Below are positions 51,965 to 60,938 of a stretch of 64,000 nucleotides of DNA, piece after piece. Positions within the stretch are counted from its first letter, which is position 1. Each line of letters opens with the position of its first letter. Below the pieces are notes generated by a model. It saw only the letters and a list, made by a program, of their open reading frames with translations. It made no database searches and was not told the origin of the DNA. A program made the position numbers and the translations under genes. The stretch lies in the NCBI GenBank assembly GCA_022606425.2, contig JAHDVF020000508.1, positions 496,001 to 560,000 on the forward strand. The letters run 5' to 3'. The DNA comes from Lepidostoma basale. Taxonomy: Eukaryota > Arthropoda > Insecta > Trichoptera > Lepidostomatidae.

Positions 51965-52225
51965 TTTAATGTACCGATACAAATACTAGTAGACAAATAC
52001 TGGATTTTACCCATTGCTGGTTAATCATTTTTAATTATGTATAATTTAATAATAATAATAATAATAAATAATTAATAATAATAAATAATTTCAATAATTT
52101 AAGAATGGGGAATGTTGTTAACATAAAGCGATCGCTTAACCCAACCAATGACAGGTCATAAATCCTGTAAACACCTCGACTACCATATTATGTTTCCAAA
52201 AAAACAATTTAAATCTTCGTCTCTC
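51965..52225 (-). repeat. B-repeat, shortened
   Basis: Tail (ACTAGTAGACAAATACTGG) and head (CGATCGCTTAACCCAACC, CTGTAAACACCTCGAC) survive; the body is replaced by AT-rich AATAATAAT DNA. Confidence 0.7.
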
Positions 52226-52227
52226 TG

Positions 52228-52965
52228 GTCCGAACCCTAATGTATGGAAGCGAAGCATGGATATGGCAGAAGAAGGATGAAAGCATAATAAATGCGGTAG
52301 AGATGAGGTCCCTAAGACGTATGTGTAGTAGAACGATATACGACAGAATCTCAAATGCTGATATAAGAAAGGAATGTAGAGCGAAATAAGGTATTATGAA
52401 CAATGAACAAAATTATGAAAGGATGGCTGCGTTGGTTCGGACATATGGAACGCATGGATGGAGAAAGAAAGAGATTAAGAAAGTATACGTTAATGATGTA
52501 AATGGGGCACGAAGTCGGGGCAGACCGAGGAAAACATGGCATGACCAAATTAATCAAATTTAAAAATAATCAAATGATTTTACTGAAATCTCTTGATGGA
52601 AGTTCATTTTAAATAATAATTAAATAAAACGATGTTTTTTAACTATTTCCACTTTTGTCTTTATTTCGCCAGGCTCGCTGGCATCGACAGACCGGTCTGT
52701 CGATGCCAGCGAGCCTGGCGAAACCGGTCGCTGTCTAAATAAAGACAAAAATGGAAGTAGTTAAAAAACATCGTTTTATTTAATTATTATTTCAAATTTT
52801 AAAGGTTGGTCATGTTAGAAGTCGGAGGAATCGACGTGCGTGTATGACTCGTTGTATGAATGTGGAGGAATCTAGAGAGGTTTACCAGGATAGATTACTG
52901 TGGCGGTCCTTTCTCTCTGCCTACCCCTGCGGGGAAACGGTGTGATGGTTTGTTTGTTTGTTTGT
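52228..52965 (+). mobile_element. A-LINE (TTTG-tailed), split by FB-C
   Basis: RTLMYGSEAWIWQKKDESII, MRSLRRMCSRTIYDRISNAD, WLRWFGHMERMDGER, ARSRGRPRKTWHDQINQI, then FB-C, then KVGHVRSRRNRRACMTRCMN, FLSAYPCGETV, stop, TTTG repeats. Hairpin CCCCTGCGGGG. Confidence 0.9.
52562..52791. repeat. FB-C fold-back copy 2, complete 230 bp
   Basis: Duplication TCAAATTT (52554-52561, 52792-52799). Core TTTCGCCAGGCTCGCTGGCA, TCGACAGACCGGTCTGTCGA, TGCCAGCGAGCCTGGCGAAA. Flanks AAATAAAGACAAAAATGG and AAAACATCGTTTTATT. Confidence 0.9.
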
Positions 52966-53365
52966 CTCTATTGAGATACAATTAATACTTAAACATAGGG
53001 ATAGAGTGTTTGATCTCGGGGGAGTTGAACCCCTCTGGGCTGAAACGTGTCGGCCGGTGATTCGCCGAGTGACCTCCGTATTGCAGAGGCCGCCACATCA
53101 CCAGCCACAGTACAGCCACAGTACCTACACAATAAGGGGCGGTGGAGCGAGGCGGCTTTCTCTCTCCTGACAGATAAATTCGGCATCAAATTAGACGATA
53201 GCGCTTCGCATTTCAATATTTAATAAGATATTCCGAAACTCTCAATATCAACATTATATTTTCATCAGACTCGTGAACCTGCCGTACCAATCAATTTGCC
53301 TGCTACATTTTTCACTCAAGCGAATATACACTCAACTAATTGTATCTTGAACAACAAACAAAACA
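52966..53365. other. B-repeat end scrap and GC-rich island
   Basis: 52966-52990 (TCTCTATTGAGATACAATTA) is a B-repeat head end. 53010-53190 is a GC-richer island (CGGGGGAGTTGAACCCC, CGTGTCGGCCGGTGATTCGC). Nothing coding. Confidence 0.35.
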
Positions 53366-53912
53366 AAACTCCATATTAAATAATTAATACGAATTAAAAC
53401 GTCTATTTTATACAAGTTTTATTATAATTTATGGGAATGACATGTTTCGACGAACTTGAACCTTGAAAGATAACTCAATGAACAGACTGGAAGAATCCAT
53501 CGCCGAATGCTCAGAGTTCCCTGGACAGACATGGTTACCAATACCGAAGTCCTGATGTGAGCTAGAGTTGACAGGGAACTGTTATCAACTATCAAGGTTC
53601 GAAATATCTCACATCTGGGTCATATACTGCGTGGGGAAAGGTACCACCTTCTCCAACTGATATTGGAGGGGAAAAATGAGGGACGCCGAGGACCCGGAAG
53701 GAGACAAATGTCCTGGCTGCGAAACGTGAGGGAGTGGACCGGCATCCGAAGTGTGGAGGAGCTGTTCCGAGCGGCGCAGGACAGGGACAGGTTCGCCGAA
53801 GTGATCGCCAACGTTGGGTGGACCCGACAGGACAAATGAAGAAGAAGAAGAATCAAATGTTTTGTCAATTGACATTTGATAACACCTCAGACATGCGAAA
53901 CATACCTGTATA
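53366..53912. repeat. FB-E copy interrupted by R-LINE
   Basis: Left arm AATAATTAATACGAATTAAA to GGGAATGACATGTTTCG (53380-53458). After the R-LINE, ACATTTGATAACACCTCAGA, CATGCGAAACAT is a decayed inner right arm. Confidence 0.65.
53459..53850 (+). mobile_element. R-LINE 3' end
   Basis: NRLEESIAECSEFPGQTW-type frameshift, then LLSTIKVRNISHLGHILRG, GRRGPGRRQMSWLRNVREWT, SVEELFRAAQDRDRFAEVIA, NVGWTRQDK, stop, GAAGAAGAAGAAG. Confidence 0.9.
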
Positions 53913-54172
53913 TGAACCAGTGGCGATACTCCCATAGAAGCCCAAAAGCCCGGCTTGCGTAAGAAATTTTGAATCAAAACCTCTTCTGGTTTACAGAGGT
54001 TTAGCTCTTGTGGCTATTCCTCTTACGTCTGGTGGGAACATTGTTAGAAGGTAATTTGGTGGATTGGTGGTTTATGCGGGGGCACGATTTCTTATCTTAG
54101 ATTTGGGGGTTTTGATTCAAAATTTCTTACGCAAGCCGGGCTTCTGGGCTTCTATGGGAGTATCGCCGCTGC
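53913..54172. mobile_element. hAT-type MITE with ~62-bp inverted ends
   Basis: Left CAGTGGCGATACTCCCATAG, AAGCCC, GCCCGGCTTGCGTAAGAAAT, TTTGAATCAAAACC; right is the reverse complement ending ATCGCCGCTG. CAGTGGCG ends are hAT-like. Flanks show no clean 8-bp duplication. It lies about 130 bp upstream of the Prickle-type exon. Confidence 0.75.
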
Positions 54173-54286
54173 ACTCTACCTGAGGTAAACACACTAAAAA
54201 CGCTGACAGAACAAGAGAATTACCGTTTTATGTATTAAATCGTTTTGAATATAGTCTGCCCTTCCAATTTAATTTAATTCTTATGG

Positions 54287-54299
54287 TTTTTTGTTCCAG
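54287..54299 (+). other. Splice acceptor of the Prickle-type exon
   Basis: TTTTTTGTTCCAG immediately precedes the first Cys codon. The pyrimidine tract and AG fit a 3' splice site. The matching donor is GTAAAC at 54504-54509. Confidence 0.75.
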
Positions 54300-54503
54300 T
54301 GTGGCGAGGCGCTGTGCACAGGAGACACCGCCGTTAGCGCGGCTCGCGCTGGTCCGGCGGCCGCCTGGCACCCCGCCTGCTTCCGCTGCGCCGTCTGCCG
54401 AGAGCTGCTCGTGGACCTCGTCTACTTCTGGAGGACGGGCCGCCTCTACTGCGGCCGCCACCACGCGGAGACCCTCAAGCCGAGATGCTCGGCCTGCGAC
54501 GAG
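54300..54503 (+). CDS. pk: Prickle-type LIM-domain exon (internal, 68 codons)
   Basis: Internal exon of a PET-LIM protein of the Prickle/Espinas type, a cytoplasmic, membrane-associated planar cell polarity factor. The frame opens at TGT right after a pyrimidine-rich tract and AG (54298-54299), and closes at GAG before GTAAAC (donor GT at 54504). Both junctions are phase 0. The peptide starts [12 protein letters not shown], so its first Cys is probably the second member of a Cys pair begun in the previous exon. It then has [11 protein letters not shown] (His-x2-Cys-x2-Cys-x2-Cys), [17 protein letters not shown] and KPRCSACDE, which begins LIM2. [19 protein letters not shown] is typical of Prickle; Testin is the main alternative. 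The exon is very GC-rich in an AT-rich setting, as expected for a selected coding exon. No stop or frameshift is present. The PET and remaining LIM exons are not in this window. Confidence 0.85.
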
Positions 54504-54639
54504 GTAAACTTCTTTCAACATGTCGAATTTTGTGTCTGAAACTACGCTTTGCGGACAGTATTGATTTTCTGTTATCATTTGAAAAAAATGCTACAGAATC
54601 GCATCGAATGCTTATCGAAACTTACGGTGAGCATACTTA

Positions 54640-54990
54640 CTTACTTCCTATGGCCATACAACTCTTGAGGAGTTTTAGCCTCCTTGATGATTTTTTGCCA
54701 AGCTCCTCGATCCTGCGCTTTTTGCTCCCAGCATTCCGATTCGCCCAATCTAGCCAGATCAGCCAGAACATTGTCCATTGGCGCTGTCTAGGTCTTCCAA
54801 GAGGTCTTACTTCAGTCGGTCTAGACGCGTACAGGGTCTTGATTGCTCTGGTCTCTTCGGTTTGGCATATGTGGGCTGCTGTATCCTTTATTTTTTGTAC
54901 ATCTCTATTAAATCGTCTGTACTATCACCAGTCAACACCAAATCGTTCGCATGTGTGCGCACCAAATCGTGAGCATGCTCTTGGTAAATC
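54640..54990 (-). mobile_element. LINE C-terminal fragment
   Basis: Minus strand HICQTEETRAIKTLYASRPT, VRPLGRPRQRWTMFWLIWLD, ANRNAGSKKRRIEELGKKSS: a GRPR.RW...L......A.DR..W tail of an RTE-like family not otherwise present. In the intron just after the Prickle-type exon. Confidence 0.6.
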
Positions 54991-55064
54991 ACAGTACTTT
55001 TATCAGTACCATTGTCACTATGCATGATGTGCTATTTTACATTATAAATCGGCTAGAGTCACGC

Positions 55065-55225
55065 TTAATGTGACGGTATCATCGTCAGCCTGTCTCCATT
55101 CAATGCTGGAAGTAAGCCTCTCCTCCCCTCTCACCACTCCACCTGATCTCTTGACCTCCATTCACTAACCTTCTAGCTCCATCTTTCAACATCCCGTCGG
55201 CAAACATGTCCAGCTCATTATTACT
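55065..55225 (-). mobile_element. LINE 3' end, decayed
   Basis: CATCGTCAGCCTGTCTCC, CAATGCTGGAAGTAAGCCTC read on the minus strand as an ..EAYFQH*ME..R-like end of a GAA-type LINE. Confidence 0.4.
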
Positions 55226-55680
55226 TCATCCTCGCAATGCGTACGTGGCAGTATAGCGTATATATAATATCAAAATGGGGTAGATTCAGTTCGCATCCAG
55301 TCTACTATTCATATAAGCGTACTACACGAAAGCGACACGAAATTGAACCAGTATGGAATGGTTCGTGGTCGTTTCGTTTCCGCGTCTCTGTGTGCTAAAG
55401 TCAACCTTGACGTTGTATACAAAATTTGGTAATAATTTGTAATCGTGTCACCGGTTCATTTCGCACAAATCAGCCTAGGATGTCTGTTTTCCGCGAAGTT
55501 CCACAGCTCTAGAGGATGTTGCCTGGACGGCTTCCGCTGCCAAACCTTTGACGGAGGCACTGCCGCAGTCAATAAAGCCAAAATATTTCGTGTTGTGCTA
55601 TTCTTCGCGAGAAACGGAGGCGTTTCCTTAATACAATCGGATGCCCACGCCTTCCTATATTCATTCTCGAGATTCTAGGC
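55226..55680. other. No gene; single-copy
   Basis: Moderately GC-rich (CACCGGTTCATTTCGC, TGTTGCCTGGACGGC). An open 77-codon frame has no family resemblance. TTCTAGGC at 55673 is the hAT target. Confidence 0.35.
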
Positions 55681-56137
55681 CAGTGATTCCCAAAGTAGTC
55701 TATAGACCCCTCGGGGTCTACGACAACTTGCAAGGGGTCTACGACAATTATAATAATATAATAAATTGGATAATTTATAAAGCGCCATTTTTATGAATTG
55801 CTCATCTCAATTGTAAAAAAAATTGGGGGTCCATGAGATGTAAATGGGGGTCCACGAGAATATTTTTTTGCCGACTTTTTTTTAGCTTATTTGGGGAAAT
55901 CAGCAAAGATCGGTCGTCCGATTTCCCCAAATGACCTAAAAATAAAAATGGTCGTCGAAGATTTCGACCAGCAAACTTTCCCCAATGAGCGAAAAAAAGG
56001 TCGACAACCAATTCCGGCTTTTTTATTTCGTTTTTTTTTTGTCCTGAAAAAAAATCAACATAAGGAAAGCAGGGGTCCATACAAAATAGAAGAAATCGGC
56101 AAGGGGTCTACGGGAAATAAAAGTTTGGAAATCACTG
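55681..56137. mobile_element. hAT-type MITE, 457 bp, perfect 8-bp duplication
   Basis: Ends CAGTGATTCCCAAA and TTTGGAAATCACTG. Target TTCTAGGC duplicated exactly (55673-55680, 56138-56145). Sub-terminal GGGGTCTACG repeats. Centre has a hairpin ATTTGGGGAAATC / GATTTCCCCAAAT. 55772-55815 resembles the reversed L2 3' UTR hairpin. Confidence 0.9.
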
Positions 56138-56370
56138 TTCTAGGCGAACCATTATTAAAACATACTAGTATAACAATGTGGAAATTGAACGAGCTTTTCT
56201 ATAAAAAAGAACTTGCAATTACAATTAATTTAATTTAGTATGGATTTTTATTATGAATACTAAATATGTAATTCAAAGGACAGTTAAGTAATGAAAACGG
56301 AATCAATTTCATATCCTGTAAAATTATTGAGTTAACTTATTGCAGTAACAAACATATACTTTTTTTATCA
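56138..56370. other. No recognisable feature
   Basis: AT-rich single-copy DNA. Confidence 0.3.
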
Positions 56371-56780
56371 TTTGTAACTAACTAACTAACTAACCATCAC
56401 GCCGTGTCCCTGTCACACTTTTACTGATGCGGCACTCCATCCTTCTCTTTTCGCCCCGCGAGAGACGCGGTGTGATGGGTTGCGAACCTCATCGCCACCA
56501 ATAGGCATCTCCCGCGCACACTTCGATCGTCCAACACGCACAAAACAAATCTAAAACAAATAATATAAAATACAATGATATAAAATAAAATAACAAAATA
56601 AAAATAATTTAACACAAAATGTTATTTTTAGATGGTGGACATATTGTCTATTTAATTTATGTTCCACGTATCCGCCGTTTTTTTAATTTAGCACATAATG
56701 TAGCATACGTAATGTTTTTTTCGATGTTGCACATGTTGACATGGATGATCCGGACTTTTGTACGTTTAATTCAATTTTAT
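56371..56780 (-). mobile_element. SINE-3 copy 3 with short A-LINE-type tail
   Basis: TAACTAACTAACTAACCATC, GCCGTGTCCC, then ACTTTTACTGATGCGGCACT and the SINE-3 body. About 35 nt of the A-LINE-like tail are missing here, so only the last ~20 nt remain. Confidence 0.75.
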
Positions 56781-56841
56781 CATTTGTACGTTTTTATTTA
56801 TGAATTATGTTTACAGGAAATATTTATTAAACAAAATAATT

Positions 56842-56936
56842 GAATAATTAATACGAATGAAAACGTCAGTTTTCTAGAAGTTTTATTATATTTTATGGGA
56901 ATGACATGTTTCGCCCTTCTAAGGAATTATCAAATG
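56842..56936. repeat. FB-E left arm
   Basis: TTAATACGAATGAAAACGTC to TGTTTCGCCCTTCTAAGG. Right arm absent. Confidence 0.8.
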
Positions 56937-57637
56937 TGACAAAACTTCAACTCGTTGCAGTTAATATACACTAGTAAATGGAGCAGAATATGATATTTAA
57001 CGAAAAGTGATGTGACTTTATACATTTTTTTTTAAATTATTCGGGTAGGTCCAGAAATATTGTTTCTTGGAACTCGTTAAGAAATTTTATGACAATAATT
57101 ACATAGTTAGGGGATACTAAATGATATTATATAAATCAAAAATAAGTTATTTGAGGTAGGACGAAATAAAGTGTTTCTAAGAAAAACATTTTCTTAAAAA
57201 TATTTTACAAATGATTTGATATATTTCAAGGTGACTAATGATTCTAAGTAATAAAATAAATATTAAATAAATATATTAAATAAAATCGCCTTCCTGCGTG
57301 CGTAGACTCAATCGATGTGTTCTTCTCTTCTGCATCTGAAATGTGAAATAAATACAGTGCAGAATCCAGAATTCTTTGTATCTAATTACATATCAGAACT
57401 ACATTAAGGAGTGGCGATATTCATATGTCATATGTTAGTTTTTTCATTGATTAAAGTTAAATTAGGGTTGTATTATGCTTATTTATTTCTAATTATTCCA
57501 ATAGGTTGAGGAGAGTGTACCCTTTATTATGAATGTGTAGCGGAATTGGTATGTTATTTGGACCGTGGGTATGTTAATTGTACAATATAAATTCAATACT
57601 TTCCAAGATGACGGAATTCTCAACACAATGGTGTTTT
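56937..57637. other. No recognisable feature
   Basis: AT-rich; no repeat or ORF supported. Confidence 0.4.
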
Positions 57638-58125
57638 TGTGCCGACCCTTATATGGAAGTGAAGTATGGAACTGGCAAAAGAAGGATGAAAGTAGAATAA
57701 ATGCAGTAGAAATGAGATCTCTAAGACGAATGTGTGGCAAATCTGAATAATAGAGTGACAAATGCAGGTATAAGAAGTGAATGTGGTGCGAATGAAAGTG
57801 TTATGAACAAAATAAGGAAAGGGTCATTAAGATGGTTTGGACACATGGAAAGAATGAGTGAAGACAGAATGGTAAAGAAGGTATATGTAAACGGCGTGAA
57901 CGGAGCTAGAAATAGAGGAAGGGCGAGGAAAACGTGGCACGATTAAATCAATCAAATATTGAATGTCGGTCACGTGAGGAGTCGGAGAAATCGACGTGCG
58001 TGCATGACAAGATGTATGAATGTAGAGGAATCGAGAGAAGTATGCCAGGACAGAACAGTGTGGCGTTCCATTCTTTCTGCCTACTCTCCGGAGAGACGGC
58101 GTGATGGTTAGTTAGTTAGTTAGTT
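57638..58125 (+). mobile_element. A-LINE 3' portion
   Basis: YGSEVWNWQKKDESRINAVE, MRSLRRMCGKSE (frameshift), VMNKIRKGSLRWFGHMERMS, RNRGRARKTWHD (stop), RRACMTRCMNVEESREVC, TTAG tail. The hairpin reads CTCTCCGGAGAG, still fully paired. Confidence 0.9.
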
Positions 58126-58591
58126 TATCATGTCGCGCTTTCGTAACAGGGTGCGCGCGCAGCTTTCAATTTTACTATGTACAAAAATGTATGATTAATA
58201 CGTGGGTGTCGAGTGGTCAAACGTCAGTGTTAATAATTCATATCATTTCTAAAATTTCCGAAGCCGCGCCAACAATCACATTCAATCGTGAAATTAGTAT
58301 TGTAAAACTTAAACACGGAAAGTAAATGGTGAATTAATTTTCGGATAAAACATCGGTATTTCATGAACAAATCTCCCCTGGCCCACGGTTCCTGAGATCC
58401 GTGTTCCAGATACGACCCGCGAGGCCTTCTGGTCGCGTGCCGAAATACAGCGGCCGCGAATTCAAATTTAACAATTTATTTATGCGGACATTACTTCATG
58501 AATATCTATTAATTTTCCATCGTGACAAGGATACGGAAGTTTTCGCATTGACGTGAAAAAGCGGGAAAGCTTTTCTGATGTATAAATCATA
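58126..58591. other. No gene; GC-rich island 58370-58470
   Basis: CCCCTGGCCCACGGTTCC, GACCCGCGAGGCCTTC, CAGCGGCCGCGAATTC. Repeat-free; candidate noncoding element. Confidence 0.35.
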
Positions 58592-58990
58592 TTTTTTTTA
58601 ATGTATACTTATACTTGTATACGAATACTGGATTTCACCCATTGCAGGTTGTCAAAAAGATGTTCTGCTTAATGATTAATAAACATAAATCTCCATAGAT
58701 GGCGTTAGTATGTAAATTATATAGATTAATCTTAAAAGATTAACATATATAATCAAAATCTTCATAGACGGCGCATTGAAACTGACATGTGAATTCTGCC
58801 GTTGTACTTTAACATATATACAACTTCCAAAAATTTCTCAGACATGGTCACAAGAAAGGTGGAAGGGGGAATGTTGTAATTACATAAAGTGTGCACTTAA
58901 CCCAACCAATGACAGGTCATAAGTCCTGTAAACACCTTGATCAACCATATTCAGTTTCCAATTTGCATCTTCGTCTCTATTGAGATATAA
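58592..58990 (-). repeat. B-repeat, near full length
   Basis: Tail (ATACTTGTATACGAATACTG) to head (CTTCGTCTCTATTGAG), body with CATAGATGGCGTTAGTATG. Simple head-body-tail form as at 25890. Confidence 0.8.
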
Positions 58991-59049
58991 ATCATACTTT
59001 AAATAAATTCGAAAAATCACGTAAATTAATTTTAACCGTTGAAAAAATT

Positions 59050-59560
59050 ATACGACGACAGCAGGCAAGATACTGAGGGTTCGTCTAACTTTCAAAACTC
59101 AATTAGGAACCCAAGTATAAGGATAATATGCGAGGTCGAGAATGTTGGACACAGTAAGGACCAAACAAGTGTTGAGGGACATAGAAAGGACTAATCAAGT
59201 TTTGAGAACACGGTAAGGACCAAACAAGTTTTGAGGACTTCCGAAATGAAGACACTGAGGACGATAGCAGGCAAGACACGTGACCGCGTGAGGAACACCA
59301 GAATAAGAGAGATATGTGAGGTTGAGGATATTATAAGATGGAGCAGACAGCGAAAAAGGGACTGGTACGGTCATGTTCAAAGAATGGACACCACCAGACT
59401 CCCCTATATTGCATTGCATAATCAACCTCATGGGACTCGTCCTCGTTGAAGACCTCCTAAAAGATGGAAGGACAGCTGGGAATCTACCTCACGGAGGAGC
59501 AACACTCTGGAAAGCAGACCGCCCGGGAAGAACACCCAGGAAGAAGATGAAGCAGATTTC
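59050..59560 (+). mobile_element. M-LINE 3' end with three 30-bp units
   Basis: Units at about 59148-59236 (GGACACAGTAAGGACCAAAC). Then TSEMKTLRTIAGKT, DRVRNTRIREICEVEDIIRW, RQRKRDWYGHVQRMDTTRLP, NQPHGTRPR; frameshift, RPPKRWKDSW. Confidence 0.9.
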
Positions 59561-59618
59561 TTCTTCTTCTGCTTTATTTAGGACTGTGTCCTGTTATTTC
59601 TCAGAGCCTGTTCCTGAT
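59561..59618 (-). mobile_element. M-LINE-type 3' end, tail to tail
   Basis: TTCTTCTTCTGCTTTATTT, AGGACTGTGTCCTGTTATTT is the reverse complement of 63675-63735. It meets the plus-strand M-LINE end-to-end. Confidence 0.8.
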
Positions 59619-59972
59619 GACACATCTTTGATGACGTGCCAGAAGCTCCGGAAGCTCGGATGGGATGTTTTTATGCATCCACCCTATGTACGGATCTAGC
59701 ACCAAGTGACTACCACCTGTTCCTATCTATGGCCAACGCGCTTGGAGGTACAAATTTGGCCTCAATAGAGGCCTGTTAAAATTGGTTGTCCGTGTTTTTT
59801 GCCAATAGGGACAAGGGCTTCTACGAGAGGGGCATTATGAAGTTTAATTCTCGTTGGCAACAAGTTATCGAACAGAACTGCACATATTTGACTTAAATCG
59901 GATGATTGTAACACTTTTCATAAAGGATTGATATAAAGCGAAAAATACGAAATTACTTTTTCCCCAACCTAA
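59619..59972 (+). mobile_element. mariner transposase C-terminus and 3' end
   Basis: Remnant of a Tc1/mariner cut-and-paste transposon. CQKLRKLGWDVFMHPPY, then a 1-nt deletion, DLAPSDYHLFLSMANALGG (region of the third catalytic Asp), stop, ANRDKGFYERGIMKFNSRWQ, QVIEQNCTYLT, stop at 59893. It is followed by an inverted end whose reverse complement starts TTAGGTTGGGGAAAAAGTAA, next to TA. N-terminal two-thirds missing. Confidence 0.85.
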
Positions 59973-60172
59973 TATTTTAAAATTCGTGAGATCGGCACAC
60001 ATGTTCCGTGCATGTTACAAAGGTCGAGTTGAACTAAAAATAAGGCTGTTGATTTATTGGTGAATGGTTGAGGAGTGGCCTCATGCTCTGGATTCTCGGT
60101 TTGCTATGCGCCTTGACCCCCGCATGCACCGGCCAGCGCAATTACAGGGCAGGTGCACTGCGATACTTTACT
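59973..60172. other. Unassigned
   Basis: GC-richer toward 60110-60160 (GACCCCCGCATGCACCGGCC). No family match. Confidence 0.3.
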
Positions 60173-60227
60173 CCACTGTTTCTCAACCTTTTTTAGTGTC
60201 GCGACCCCTTAAATAATCACCTCAAAA

Positions 60228-60685
60228 AATTATCGAATGATTTTACTGAAATCACTAGATGAAAGTTCATATTTAACAATAATTAAATAAAACGATGCTT
60301 TTTAACTACGAGTACTTCCACTTTTGTCTTTATTTCGACAGCGGCCGATTTCGCCAGACTAACGTCGACAGACAAAAAGTTTGCTGGAGTGGCACCCAGG
60401 TGGTAGAAGACTAATTGGACGACCAAGGCTGCGATGGGAGGATGAAGTTGGGAGAGTTGGGGCGAAGTTGTTACGAGTGTCAGATAGGAGGGTCGAAGCG
60501 GAGGACAGGATGAGTTGGAGGCGAAAAATACTAGAGGCTAAGGCTCGATATGGGCTGTAGGGCTATCGAAGAAGAAGTTGAACGTCTACAAACTGGTCCA
60601 TAGGTCCTAGCAGACCAGTCTATCGCTGCCAGCGAGACAAAGTGGAGGTAGTGAAACAAAAACATCGTTTTATTTTATTATTGTC
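60228..60685. repeat. FB-C copy 3, split by LINE
   Basis: Left AATGATTTTACTGAAATCAC, TTTGTCTTTATTTCGACAGC, GGCCGATTTCGCCAGAC; right CAGTCTATCGCTGCCAGCG, AAGTGGAGGTAGTG, AACATCGTTTTATT. Confidence 0.75.
60381..60585 (+). mobile_element. LINE C-terminal fragment, separate family
   Basis: WHPGGRRLIGRPRLRWEDEV, GRVGAKLLRVSDRRVEAEDR, MSWRRKILEAKARYGL, stop, GAAGAAG. AACGTCGACA and AACGTCTACA flank it as an imperfect duplication. Confidence 0.8.
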
Positions 60686-60759
60686 CCTAAATATTTGTTT
60701 GAAAAATTATCGACTTTTCTACAATCAATAATTAACGATTATGAAAGTCGATTTTATTT

Positions 60760-60875
60760 TTTTGAACTTTTGTGTTTGTTTTTCTCGACATTTTTCTAAG
60801 GTTTTACACCACATGCTTAGGAGATGACCTCCATCCTTAGGTGTAAATATATAACAAATATAGCATATTCACTTA
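60760..60875. repeat. FB-D-like fragment
   Basis: TTTCTCGACATTTTTCTAAG, GTTTTACACC, CCTCCATCCTTAGGTGTAAA. Similar to 7085-7115 and 3105-3150 reversed; decayed. Confidence 0.5.
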
Positions 60876-60938
60876 AACAGTTGACTATACTAATTAAGGA
60901 TTTTTCGGGGTCGCGATCCTCAAGTTGAGAAACTGTGG

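Larger units (their letters stand above)
60173..60938. mobile_element. hAT-like MITE ends around FB-C
   Basis: CCACTGTTTCTCAACC, TGTCGCGACCCC at the left and GGGGTCGCGATCCTCAAG, TTGAGAAACTGTGG at the right. No clean duplication. Filled by FB-C and FB-D-like repeats. Confidence 0.65.

Noticed and set aside
54485..55027. 180-codon ORF overlapping the Prickle-type exon end
   Set aside because: Different frame from the LIM exon; mostly antisense of a LINE C-terminus in the intron.
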